Assembly (NCBI RefSeq): GCF_014647835.1
Contig: NZ_BMPY01000033.1
Span: 1-64,000 of the forward strand
DNA from: Microbispora rosea subsp. aerata
Lineage (GTDB): Bacteria > Actinomycetota > Actinomycetes > Streptosporangiales > Streptosporangiaceae
Reading direction: 5' to 3'
DNA: 64,000 bases
Made by a program: the position numbers and the translations under genes. Below the pieces are notes generated by a model. It made no database searches. It had not been told where the DNA came from and saw only the letters and a list, made by a program, of their open reading frames with translations. Below are positions 51,130-58,287 of the stretch, piece after piece (the stretch's first letter is position 1; the number at the start of each line of letters is the position of its first letter).

Positions 51130-51302
51130 GTCAGGTTGGCGAAGAACTGCGCCATCGAGTCGGCCGCGCTGACGATTCCGTTGAAGGCCCCGTGAACCGT
51201 GTGGGCCGCGTCAGTCGGTCTCGTGAGCAGGTAAAAACCTATCGACACGATGAGCGTCCACTTGATGACTTTCTTCGCCTGCACCGCCGTCACCACTCCC
51301 AT
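51126..51302 (-). CDS. Small membrane protein coupled to the PH-domain gene
   Basis: This protein of about 58 residues (MGVVTAVQAKKVIKWTLIV...) has one membrane helix (about 17-35) and a helical C-terminus. The exact start is uncertain among ATG 51302 and GTGs at 51296/51293, since no strong ribosome-binding site is seen. Overlap with the PH-domain gene suggests the two products act together at the membrane. I do not recognise a family name. Confidence 0.65.
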   Translation of the reverse strand: MGVVTAVQAKKVIKWTLIVSIGFYLLTRPTDAAHTVHGAFNGIVSAADSMAQFFANLT

Positions 51303-51373
51303 GACCAATACATTACCCAGACCCCCCGTTTGGTAAAGCGGCTAGCCGCAACGGGTTTCAGTGATCGACGGCG

Positions 51374-51592
51374 TCAGCCGCGCTCCGCCGCGGCGGTCGC
51401 CAGGACCCGCAGGTGCTTGCGGGCGATGCGCTCGACCAGCGCGGGGTGCGCGTGCCCGGTGACCTCGATGGCGCCGTGGTGGGCGGCCTGGACGCACCGG
51501 GTCACCGTCGCGGGAGGGTGCACCCCCGCGAACTCGTCCCTGAGCATGGCCTCGAGCTGTTCGTAGTGCTCGCCGGCCGGATACTGGATCAT
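51374..51592 (-). CDS. Three-helix-bundle dimerisation (DUF3562-like) small protein
   Basis: This 72-residue acidic-helical protein contains the family sequence LRDEFAGVHPPATVTRCVQAA and the ending VERIARKHLRVLATAAAE. Such small proteins are common in actinobacteria and are annotated as three-helix-bundle dimerisation domains; their role is unknown. The ATG at 51592 follows AGGGAGA, and the frame upstream looks non-coding. It stands alone between the PH-domain pair and upp. Confidence 0.75.
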   Translation of the reverse strand: MIQYPAGEHYEQLEAMLRDEFAGVHPPATVTRCVQAAHHGAIEVTGHAHPALVERIARKHLRVLATAAAERG

Positions 51593-51784
51593 CGCTCTCC
51601 CTGGTGGCGCGCCGCTCGCGAGACCGCGAGGTGACGTCGTCATCACACTGCGTACCCTACCGGGCGCGCAGTGTAACCAGAGGCGAGATGTGGACGGATC
51701 ACGCGGAAAGGAAAGGGAAATCAGGCCCCGGGGGAATCACGCCGTGCGGGAAGGTCATACGGGAAAGCGCCGGAGGGCGGGAGG

Positions 51785-52423
51785 TCAGGCCACGCCGTAC
51801 AGGCGGTCGCCGGCGTCGCCGAGGCCGGGGACGATGTAGCCGTTCTCGTTCAGCCGCTCGTCCAGGGCGGCGGTCACCACCCGGATCGGCCGGTCGCCGC
51901 CGCGGAACGCCTCGTCGAGATACGCGATGCCCTCGGGGGCGGCCAGCAGGCAGATCGCGGTCACGTCCCGGGCGCCGCGGTCGAAGAGGAACTGGATCGC
52001 CGCGGCGAGCGTCCCGCCCGTCGCGAGCATCGGGTCGAGCACGTAGCACTGGCGGCCGGACAGGTCCTCCGGCAGCCGCGTCGCGTACGTCTGGGCCTTG
52101 AGAGTGGACTCGTCGCGGATCATCCCGAGGAACCCGACCTCCGCGGTCGGCAGGAGCCGGGTCATCCCGTCGAGCATCCCCAGCCCGGCGCGCAGGATCG
52201 GCACCACGAGCGGCACGGGGCGCGCGAGCCGTACGCCGTTGGCCGGGGCGAGCGGGGTGTCCACCGTCACGTCGGTGACGCGCACGTCCCTGGTGGCCTC
52301 GTAGGCGAGCAGCGTGACCAGCTCGTCGGCCAGGCGGCGGAACGTCGGCGAGTCGGTCCGCGTGTCGCGGAGGGTGGTGAGCTTGTGGGCGACGAGCGGG
52401 TGGTCGACGACGAGGGTCTCCAT
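51785..52423 (-). CDS. upp: Uracil phosphoribosyltransferase
   Basis: This 212-residue cytoplasmic enzyme makes UMP from uracil and PRPP in pyrimidine salvage. Motifs are [26 protein letters not shown], the PRPP-binding loop [17 protein letters not shown] and the uracil-binding [17 protein letters not shown]. Length is standard. The ATG at 52423 was chosen over upstream in-frame starts because it gives the family N-terminus [13 protein letters not shown]. It is divergent from the tadA-associated genes, an arrangement known from Streptomyces. Confidence 0.96.
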   Translation of the reverse strand: METLVVDHPLVAHKLTTLRDTRTDSPTFRRLADELVTLLAYEATRDVRVTDVTVDTPLAPANGVRLARPVPLVVPILRAGLGMLDGMTRLLPTAEVGFLGMIRDESTLKAQTYATRLPEDLSGRQCYVLDPMLATGGTLAAAIQFLFDRGARDVTAICLLAAPEGIAYLDEAFRGGDRPIRVVTAALDERLNENGYIVPGLGDAGDRLYGVA

Positions 52424-52561
52424 GAAAAGAGAACTTACCGGTTGCCCTTCAGGCCCCCGCAGGCGGCCGAGTCTTTGATCACGATTTGGCGCGAGCGCCG
52501 GGCGGCGCGGCCCCGATTCTGCGACCATTGCCTACGTGAAAACCGTGCGGTGGGGAAGACG

Positions 52562-53050
52562 ATGACAGACCTGGACACTCTTGACTTCGCCATCGTTGTC
52601 TATCGCGAGGAGGACCGCTGGGAGGCGGAGATGCTCCCGGTGGCGCTGACCGCCAACCTGGACGGCCTCATTCACGCGTTGCGTCAGACCCCCAGCATGG
52701 GCACCACGATTGGCATGGTCGCCGTAGGGGATGACTTCTTCGTGGTGTTACGGGTCTTCGGCGAGCAGGTGGATGTCTTCCTCTCGGACATCACGGCCGC
52801 GTGGGAGTGGCCGCTGGCGCAGCAGGTGCTCGAATATCTCGACGTGCCCGTGCCGGAGGAAGAGGAGTTCGACACCGTGCTCCCCGCCGGGGACCTGTCC
52901 ATCTTCGCCGACCTCGGGCTTGACGAGATGGAGCTGGGCGCGCTGTCCGGCGACCTCGACCTGCTGCCCGACGAGGTGCTGTCCAGCATCGCCGCGCGGC
53001 TGGGTTTCTCCCAGCCATTCGAACGCGCCGTCGACGCCGCCATCGGCTGA
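52562..53050 (+). CDS. tRNA adenosine deaminase-associated protein, copy 1
   Basis: This 162-residue acidic protein belongs to the actinobacterial family named for its link with tadA. Features include FAIVVYREEDRWEAEML near the N-terminus and FFVVLRVFGEQVDVFLSDITAAWEWPLA in the middle. The C-terminus has paired motifs LSIFADLGLDEMELGALSGDLDLLPDEVLSSIAARLGF. The function is unproven. The ATG at 52562 follows GGGGAAGACG. A divergent paralogue follows 15 bp later, then tadA, so the three form an operon. Confidence 0.85.
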   Translation: MTDLDTLDFAIVVYREEDRWEAEMLPVALTANLDGLIHALRQTPSMGTTIGMVAVGDDFFVVLRVFGEQVDVFLSDITAAWEWPLAQQVLEYLDVPVPEEEEFDTVLPAGDLSIFADLGLDEMELGALSGDLDLLPDEVLSSIAARLGFSQPFERAVDAAIG

Positions 53051-53065
53051 CCTGGGGAGACGGCA

Positions 53066-53548
53066 ATGCCCTCCAGATCCAACCTCTTCTCCGCCGGCTT
53101 CGCCCGCATCGACGGCCGCTGGACCGGCGCCGAGGTCGACCTCGGCGAGGCCGAGGTCGCCGACGACCTCGGCGATGCCCTGCAGGAGGCGCTTGGGCTC
53201 GGCGGTGACGAGCTCGCCCTGCTCTGCGTCGAGGTCGAGGACGAATGGTTCGCGATCGTCCGCTACGAGGACGACCTCGACCCCCGCGTGTTCATCTCCG
53301 ACGCGCACGCCGTGCAGAACGACCCCCTCGGCGAGATCTTCGCCGAGCTCGCCGGCGTGGCCGTGGACAAGGACGCGCCCGACCTCGGCATCCGCCCGGT
53401 GGGCGACCTGGAGCTGCTCGGCGACTTCTCGCTGAGCGCGGAGGAGCTGGTGGAGCTCAGCATGGAGGAGGGCGTGCTGCCCGCCGACATCCTCTCCCTC
53501 ATCGCCGAACGGCTGGGCTTCGCCGACGAGCTCGACCGCCTGCGGTGA
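53066..53548 (+). CDS. tRNA adenosine deaminase-associated protein, copy 2
   Basis: This 160-residue paralogue of the preceding gene keeps the same plan: WFAIVRYEDDLDPRVFISDAHAVQNDPLGEIFAEL in the middle and ELLGDFSLSAEELVELSMEEGVLPADILSLIAERLGF at the end. The N-terminus differs (SRSNLFSAGFARIDGRWTGAEVDL). Overall identity is low, so the duplication is old or the copies have diverged. Its stop overlaps the tadA start by 4 bp (GTGA), which strongly suggests that it works with TadA. Confidence 0.85.
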   Translation: MPSRSNLFSAGFARIDGRWTGAEVDLGEAEVADDLGDALQEALGLGGDELALLCVEVEDEWFAIVRYEDDLDPRVFISDAHAVQNDPLGEIFAELAGVAVDKDAPDLGIRPVGDLELLGDFSLSAEELVELSMEEGVLPADILSLIAERLGFADELDRLR

Positions 53549-54054
53549 CCGGCTCGGCCCCGCCGCACGCGTACGAGGCCGCCATGCGGCTGGCGCTGGC
53601 CCGGGCCGTACGGGCGGGGGAGCGCGGCGAGGTGCCGGTCGGCGCGGTGGTGCTCGGCCCGCCCGCGCCCGGCTCGGGGCTGCCTGGTTCGGGGCTGCCC
53701 GGCGAGGTGCTGGCGGCGGCGGGCAACGACCGCGAGGCGAGCGCCGACCCCACGGCCCACGCCGAGGTGCTCGCGCTGCGCGCCGCGGCGGCCCGGCTCG
53801 GCGAATGGCGGCTGACGGGCTGCACCCTCGTCGTCACCTTGGAACCCTGCACGATGTGCGCCGGCGCCGCCGTCCTCGCCCGGGTGGACCGCGTGGTGTA
53901 CGGCGCGGTGGACGAGAAGGCCGGGGCCGCCGGCTCGCTGTGGGACGTCCTGCGCGACCGCAGGCTCAACCACCGGCCCGAGGTGGTCATGGGCGTGCTG
54001 GCCGACGAGTGCGCGGCCGTCCTGACCGAGTTCTTCTCGGGCCGCCGCGCCTGA
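53545..54054 (+). CDS. tadA: tRNA-specific adenosine deaminase
   Basis: This 169-residue zinc deaminase converts A34 to inosine in tRNA-Arg(ACG). The HAE catalytic motif is at residues 72-74 (TAHAEVLAL) and the PCTMC zinc site has Cys102 and Cys105. An insertion of about 12 residues with a repeated GSGLPG (residues 43-53) lies in the loop between beta strands 1 and 2, where most homologues have a short turn. The GTG at 53545 overlaps the upstream gene. A tRNA-Ser gene follows 62 bp later. Confidence 0.94.
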   Translation: MTGSAPPHAYEAAMRLALARAVRAGERGEVPVGAVVLGPPAPGSGLPGSGLPGEVLAAAGNDREASADPTAHAEVLALRAAAARLGEWRLTGCTLVVTLEPCTMCAGAAVLARVDRVVYGAVDEKAGAAGSLWDVLRDRRLNHRPEVVMGVLADECAAVLTEFFSGRRA

Positions 54055-54103
54055 TCGGGCGGGTGCGCGGAAAACGGATGCACGCGCAGTGGTGTTCGTC
54101 CGG

Positions 54104-54109
54104 TAAGCT
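54104..54109 (+). promoter_or_regulatory. -10 element of tRNA-Ser(CGA)
   Basis: TAAGCT lies 7 nt before the first base of the tRNA. The identical hexamer is at the same distance from the tRNA-Ser(GGA) gene. Confidence 0.45.
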
Positions 54110-54116
54110 GCTGCGC

Positions 54117-54204
54117 GGTGGAGTCGCCTAGTGGCCGAGGGCGCACGCCTCGAAAGCGTGTGTAGGGCAACCTACCGTGGGTTCAAATCCCACCTCCACC
54201 GCCA
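54117..54204 (+). tRNA. tRNA-Ser (anticodon CGA)
   Basis: The 88-nt sequence has the acceptor stem GGTGGAG/CTCCACC, the D-arm region GCCTAGTGGCCGAGGGC, the anticodon stem CACGC/GCGTG with loop CTCGAAA (anticodon 54151-54153), a long class II variable arm (TGTAGGGCAACCTACC), a T-arm with GTTCAAATC, and an encoded CCA end. It reads the UCG codon. Confidence 0.97.
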
Positions 54205-54208
54205 CGTG

Positions 54209-54246
54209 AAACGCCGTTGACCCGCGCGTACGGGTCGGCGGCGTTT
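54209..54246 (+). terminator. Rho-independent terminator of tRNA-Ser(CGA)
   Basis: AAACGCCG (54209-54216) pairs with CGGCGTTT (54239-54246), and GACCCG (54219-54224) with CGGGTC (54231-54236). The stem ends in a run of T, giving a classical terminator 5 bp after the tRNA. Confidence 0.85.
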
Positions 54247-54321
54247 TCGCGTTCCGGCGGTGTTTTCCGCGGCGGGGGCACCCGCGGGGCGATCGGTGGC
54301 GGGGCGATCTTTCCGCGACTT

Positions 54322-54618
54322 TCAGTCCTGCAGCTCCAGCACGCGGGCGTGCAGCACCGAACGCTGGTGCAGCGCGGCGCGCAGGGCCCGGTGCAGGCCG
54401 TCCTCCAGATACAGCTCGCCCTTCCACTGCACCACGTGCGGGAACAGATCGCCGTAGAAGGTCGAGTCTTTGGCGAGCAACGAGTGCAGGTCCAGCACCG
54501 CCTTCGTGGTGATCAGCGTGTCGAGCCGGATCTGCCGGGGCGGGATCCGCGCCCACTCGCGGGACGACAGTCCGTGTTCGGGATAGGGCCGTCCGTCACC
54601 GACCAACTTAAAGATCAC
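54322..54618 (-). CDS. Conserved small actinobacterial protein (ParB-like/antitoxin-like annotation)
   Basis: This 98-residue protein begins MIFKLVGDGRPYPEHGLSSREW and contains WKGELYLEDGLHRALRAALHQRSVLHARVLEL. Both segments look highly conserved, and the second resembles a ParB/Srx-type nucleotide-binding motif. I recall that homologues are sometimes annotated as VapB-type antitoxins, but no toxin gene is adjacent, so I do not adopt that name. The GTG at 54618 has no ribosome-binding site; TAAACT ends 7 nt upstream, suggesting a leaderless mRNA. It lies between tRNA-Ser and a metalloprotease gene. Confidence 0.75.
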   Translation of the reverse strand: MIFKLVGDGRPYPEHGLSSREWARIPPRQIRLDTLITTKAVLDLHSLLAKDSTFYGDLFPHVVQWKGELYLEDGLHRALRAALHQRSVLHARVLELQD

Positions 54619-54625
54619 GGTACGT

Positions 54626-54631
54626 AGTTTA
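54626..54631 (-). promoter_or_regulatory. -10 element of the probable leaderless 98-residue gene
   Basis: TAAACT on the minus strand ends 7 nt before the GTG at 54618. Confidence 0.4.
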
Positions 54632-54707
54632 GGAGACGGCGCAATCCCACGCGCCGGAGCCTCCGTTATGGGTCTGGACACGGTCCGCGAACGGTCTGCC
54701 CGGGGTC

Positions 54708-55568
54708 TCAGATGCTTCCCGAGAAGGTGTCGCAGCGCGCCGGGTCGCCCGAGGAGTAGCCGTTCGTGAACCACTTCGTCCGCTGGGCCGAGGTGCCGTG
54801 CGTGAAGGCGTCCGGGTCGACCCTGCCCCGGACCTGCTCCTGGATGCGGTCGTCGCCGACCGCCGCGGCGGCGTCGAGCGCCTCCCGGATGTCGGCCGCG
54901 GAGAACGGCTCGGCGTAGAAGCCGGTGTCCACCGCGTTCTTGGCCCACACGCCCGCGTAGCAGTCGGCCTGGAGCTCCAGCCGTACCGAGCCGCTCTCCG
55001 CGCCCGGGGCCTGGCCGACCCGGTCCATCGTGCCGAGCAGGTCCTGCGCGTGGTGACCGTACTCGTGGGCGATCACGTACGCCTGCGCGAACGGCCCGCC
55101 GCCGGCCCCGAACCGCGTCCGCAGCTCGTCGAAGAACGACAGGTCCAGATAGACGTGCTTGTCGCGAGGGCAGTAGAAGGGTCCGATGGAGGAGTCCGCC
55201 ACGCCGCACCCGGTCCGCACCCCTCCGGAGAACAGGGTGGTCTTCGCGCCGGTGTATCCGTCGATCTGCTCGCCCCAGTACTTCTGGATGCTGTTGACGA
55301 CGCCCACGACCCGGCACTTGTCCGACTGGTCGGCGTCGGCGCCGGTCCTGCACCGCGCGCTCAGATCGCTGGTCGGCGGCAGGCCCGCGGGCTCCTCGCC
55401 GCCGGTGATGTCCCCCGGGTTCACGCCGAAGATCAGGGCCAGGATGAGGGCGATGACGCCGGCCGCCCCGCCGCCGACGACGATCCCGCCCCGGCCGAAC
55501 CGGCCCCTGCCGCCGCCGACGTCCTCGACCTGTGAGGGGTCGAGCCGCGCTCGGTCGTCGAAATCCAT
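54708..55568 (-). CDS. Neutral zinc metallopeptidase (YpfJ family), membrane anchored
   Basis: This 286-residue protein has a short basic cytoplasmic N-terminus, one membrane helix (about 28-50) and an extracytoplasmic peptidase domain. The zinc motif HEYGHH is at 168-173 and the downstream LELQADCYAGVWA supplies the third ligand. Cysteine-rich loops (SARCRTG, DKCRVV, GCGVADSSIGPFYCP) are typical of the family. The C-terminal TSAQRTKWFTNGYSSGDPARCDTF is also conserved. The substrate is unknown. The ATG at 55568 has GGGAGCGG upstream. Confidence 0.9.
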   Translation of the reverse strand: MDFDDRARLDPSQVEDVGGGRGRFGRGGIVVGGGAAGVIALILALIFGVNPGDITGGEEPAGLPPTSDLSARCRTGADADQSDKCRVVGVVNSIQKYWGEQIDGYTGAKTTLFSGGVRTGCGVADSSIGPFYCPRDKHVYLDLSFFDELRTRFGAGGGPFAQAYVIAHEYGHHAQDLLGTMDRVGQAPGAESGSVRLELQADCYAGVWAKNAVDTGFYAEPFSAADIREALDAAAAVGDDRIQEQVRGRVDPDAFTHGTSAQRTKWFTNGYSSGDPARCDTFSGSI

Positions 55569-55711
55569 CTGCGCCGCTCCCGGTCTCCCCGCTTCGCCGT
55601 CGGGGCGCTCACATCCGCCTGGTCGTGCCCCCTGCCCGGAAATGGAGCGATCATGCCTGCCGGGCCGCCATGCCGAATCCGTCTTGTCCTGATCTTTGAC
55701 TTTTGCGGGGT

Positions 55712-55717
55712 TAAGAT
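55712..55717 (+). promoter_or_regulatory. -10 element of a probable leaderless mannosyltransferase transcript
   Basis: TAAGAT, close to the housekeeping -10 consensus, ends 6 nt before the GTG at 55724. Confidence 0.45.
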
Positions 55718-55723
55718 CGCCGC

Positions 55724-57265
55724 GTGCCTCGGAGCGCCTCACCCCGGCTGGTGCCCCCGATGCCGGGCGGGAAGGCCGGCTGGCTCGGCCCGTTGACCGT
55801 GACGGCCTTCGCGGGGTTCCTCCGGTTCGACCGTCTCGACGTGCCGCACGCGCTCGTCTTCGACGAGCTCTACTACGCCAAGGACGCCTACTCGCTGATC
55901 ACGTACGGCGTGGAGCGGCAGTTCGCCGACGACGCCGAGACGGTGATCCTGCGCGGCGGCACGGATGTCTTCAAAACGTGCGCCGCCCTCGACGAGTGCG
56001 CCGCCTACGTCGCCCATCCGCCGCTCGGCAAGTGGATGATCGGCGTGGGGGAGTGGCTCTTCGGCCTCACGCCCTTCGGGTGGCGGTTCGCCGCCGCGCT
56101 CGTGGGCACGCTCAGCGTGCTGATCCTGGCGCGGGCCGCCCGCCGGATGACCCGCTCGACCCTCCTCGGCTGCCTCGCCGGCCTGCTGCTGGCGCTGGAC
56201 GGCCTGCACCTGGTGCTGTCGCGCTCGGCGCTGCTCGACATCTTCCTCATGTTCTGGGTGCTGGCGGGCTTCGCCTGCCTGGTCGCCGACCGCGACGCGG
56301 CCCGCGCCCGCCTGATGGACTGGTATCGGACATCCGCCCTGACCGGGCCCGCGCCCCGGCTCGGCCCGCGGCCCTGGCGGCTCGCCGCCGGGCTGTGCCT
56401 GGGCGCGGCGACGGCGACCAAGTGGACCGGCCTGCTGTTCGTCGCGGCTTTCGCGATCATGTCACTCGTCTGGGACTGCGGGGCCAGGCGCGCCGTCGGC
56501 CTGCGCCGGCCGTACCGGGGGGCGGCCCGTCTCGACTGGCCGCTGGGCCTGGCCTGGCTCGGCGTCGTGCCGCTCGTCGTGTACGTCGCGTCGTTCGCGG
56601 GGTGGTTCGCCTCGGCCGGCGGGTGGGGCCGCAACTGGGAACGCGCGACCTCGCAGGGCTGGGCCTACGCCGTCTTCGACTCGCTGCGCTCTCTCGTGGA
56701 CTACCAGAGCCAGGTGCTCGGCTTCCATCAGGGGTTGAGCGCGCACCACGACTACCAGTCGGACCCGTGGACCTGGCCGCTGCTGCTGCGGCCGGTCGCG
56801 TTCTTATACCGGGCGCCCGACGGCGCGTGCGGCGCCCCCTCCTGCTCGCAGGCGATCCTCGGGACCGGCACTCCGGTGATCTGGTACGGCGGGCTGCTCG
56901 CGTTGATCGCGATGGTGGTCTGGTATGTGAGCACCCGCGACTGGCGGGCGGGCGCGGCCCTGCTCGCCTACGCCGCGGGATGGCTGCCGTGGTTCTACTT
57001 CGCGCTGGCCGACAACCGCACCATGTACCTGTTCTACCTGCTCCCGGCGGTGCCGTTCATGATCCTCGCCATCGTGCTGGCGTGCGGGCTGATCCTCGGC
57101 CCGCCGGGCGCGCCGGCCGCGCGGCGCTCCGCGGGGGCGGCGGTGGTGGGGGCGTTCACGCTGCTGGCGCTGGTGAACTTCTGGTGGCTGTCGCCCGTGC
57201 TGACCGCCGTGCCCGTGCCGTACGACGCCTGGCTGAGCCGGATGCTGCTGCGGAGCTGGATCTGA
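55724..57265 (+). CDS. Polyprenyl-phosphate-mannose--protein O-mannosyltransferase (Pmt)
   Basis: This 513-residue GT39 (GT-C fold) membrane enzyme transfers mannose from polyprenol-phosphate-mannose to secreted proteins. The first external loop has the catalytic acidic pair in HALVFDELYYAKDAYSL. AHPPLGKWMIGVGEWLFG and LLALDGLHLVLSRSALLDIFLMF follow, and the ATKWTGLLFV motif is conserved. About ten membrane segments are visible. The GTG at 55724 fits a leaderless transcript. Together with the two GT87 genes it points to surface mannosylation by this organism. Confidence 0.93.
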   Translation: MPRSASPRLVPPMPGGKAGWLGPLTVTAFAGFLRFDRLDVPHALVFDELYYAKDAYSLITYGVERQFADDAETVILRGGTDVFKTCAALDECAAYVAHPPLGKWMIGVGEWLFGLTPFGWRFAAALVGTLSVLILARAARRMTRSTLLGCLAGLLLALDGLHLVLSRSALLDIFLMFWVLAGFACLVADRDAARARLMDWYRTSALTGPAPRLGPRPWRLAAGLCLGAATATKWTGLLFVAAFAIMSLVWDCGARRAVGLRRPYRGAARLDWPLGLAWLGVVPLVVYVASFAGWFASAGGWGRNWERATSQGWAYAVFDSLRSLVDYQSQVLGFHQGLSAHHDYQSDPWTWPLLLRPVAFLYRAPDGACGAPSCSQAILGTGTPVIWYGGLLALIAMVVWYVSTRDWRAGAALLAYAAGWLPWFYFALADNRTMYLFYLLPAVPFMILAIVLACGLILGPPGAPAARRSAGAAVVGAFTLLALVNFWWLSPVLTAVPVPYDAWLSRMLLRSWI

Positions 57266-57345
57266 AGGCGGGTCGCGACCCGGACCGGCGCGGCCCGGCG
57301 CGCGGGTCGCGGCCCGTTTCCTCAGGGCCATGCGGACGGCCCTGG

Positions 57346-57594
57346 TCAGTTCACGTACGCCCACAGGTCGTAGGTGGGGTTCCAGGGGTCGTTCTGCGGC
57401 TGATGCGTGCTGCACCACCAGGTGCCCCAAAGGCCGTTCTGGTAGCCCGACTGTCCAAACGAGATGCACACCGAGTAGGGCAGGTTGGAGTAGACGCGCT
57501 GGAGGGTCGAGGCGCTCGCGGGGGCGGCCGAGGCCACGGCCGGGACGACGACAGCCGTGGCGAGGATTAGCAGGGCTGCGAGTCGGTGACGCAC
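57346..57594 (-). CDS. Small secreted protein of unknown function
   Basis: This 82-residue precursor has a signal peptide (VRHRLAALLILATAVVVPAVASA, cleavage after ASA or ASAAPASA). The mature part of about 55 residues is rich in aromatic residues, with two cysteines (YSVCISFGQSGYQNGLWGTWWCSTHQ) that could form a disulfide. The GTG at 57594 has AGGAG 6 nt upstream. I do not recognise the family. Small secreted actinobacterial proteins of this type are often development or competition factors, but nothing here proves that. Confidence 0.75.
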   Translation of the reverse strand: MRHRLAALLILATAVVVPAVASAAPASASTLQRVYSNLPYSVCISFGQSGYQNGLWGTWWCSTHQPQNDPWNPTYDLWAYVN

Positions 57595-57935
57595 GTGATC
57601 TCCTCTGAGGAAGGTCGTGATCCGACACTCGCATTGCACGTTGCTGAGGAACGCCTGGCAACCCCCCGCGCGCCGGCCGCCGGCATGCAGCGCCGATGCC
57701 GGACGCCGTGGCACGCGACGTGTAACTTTCACCCGGCGGAGCCCGCGGAGACCGGCCTGCCCGCCCCGGGCCCGGGCTGGTCGAGCACGGGCATGGCCGC
57801 CGGTGCCGACACGTCACGGACCCGACCGGCAGACGGTTGCCGAGCAGGTGAACGGCTTGCTCCGGGCGTCGGAAGAGGGGACGGAGGAGCCCCCGGACAA
57901 GGCCGACCGAGACCAAAACCGAGACCCGAACGCCG
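57595..57935. other. Intergenic region upstream of the small secreted protein gene
   Basis: About 340 bp without a gene. The right end meets the tRNA-Ser(GGA) terminator. No clear promoter motif was identified for the secreted protein gene. Confidence 0.45.
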
Positions 57936-57969
57936 AAGGGGCCGGATCGCGTATGCGGTCCGGCCCCTT
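57936..57969 (-). terminator. Terminator of tRNA-Ser(GGA)
   Basis: AAGGGGCCGGA (57936-57946) and TCCGGCCCCTT (57959-57969) form a perfect 11-bp stem, 6 bp beyond the tRNA 3' end. Confidence 0.85.
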
Positions 57970-57974
57970 CGAGC

Positions 57975-58063
57975 TGGCGGAGGATAGGAGATTCGAACTC
58001 CTGAGGGGTTGCCCCCAACACGCTTTCCAAGCGTGCGCCCTAGGCCAACTAGGCGAATCCTCC
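57975..58063 (-). tRNA. tRNA-Ser (anticodon GGA)
   Basis: On the minus strand the 89-nt sequence has the acceptor stem GGAGGAT/ATCCTCC, the D-arm GCCTAGTTGGCCTAGGGC, the anticodon stem CACGC/GCGTG with loop TTGGAAA (anticodon complement at 58026-58028), a long variable arm (TTGGGGGCAACCCC), a T-arm with GTTCGAATC and an encoded CCA end. It reads UCC/UCU codons. Confidence 0.97.
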
Positions 58064-58070
58064 GTCGGAC

Positions 58071-58076
58071 AGCTTA
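58071..58076 (-). promoter_or_regulatory. -10 element of tRNA-Ser(GGA)
   Basis: TAAGCT on the minus strand ends 7 nt before the first base of the tRNA. Confidence 0.45.
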
Positions 58077-58139
58077 GCCCACTTTCCACTGTGGTTTCGA
58101 CGTCTTGCCGCGACGGCCCGCGCACGCCCGCCGAGTGGC

Positions 58140-58145
58140 TAGACT
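58140..58145 (+). promoter_or_regulatory. -10 element of the SRP RNA gene
   Basis: TAGACT lies 6 nt before the predicted 5' end of the SRP RNA at about 58152. The -35 is not clear. Confidence 0.45.
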
Positions 58146-58151
58146 GTCAAC

Positions 58152-58241
58152 GGACCCCTCGCGCGGCGTCATCCTGTGAACCTCCCCAGGGCCGGAAGGC
58201 AGCAAGGATAAGCGGGCTCTGGCGGGTGTGCGAGGGGTCTC
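58152..58241 (+). ncRNA. ffs: Signal recognition particle RNA (4.5S type)
   Basis: The segment contains the universally conserved SRP core: GTGAACCTCCCCAGG, GGCCGGAAGGCAGCAAGG and GGGTGTGCGAGGGG. The ends pair as GACCCCTCG (58153-58161) with CGAGGGGTC (58231-58239), closing a hairpin of about 90 nt with the GGAA tetraloop at the tip. It binds Ffh and targets membrane proteins. Its place just upstream of dnaX is usual in actinobacteria. Confidence 0.95.
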
Positions 58242-58287
58242 TGAATTAGCGGGTACGCCGGCCGGGTCGACCCCCCGAGGAGGCGGC

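Noticed and set aside
55696-55717. TTGACT and TAAGAT upstream of the Pmt gene as one promoter
   Set aside because: They are only 10 bp apart, so the TTGACT cannot be the -35 of that -10.
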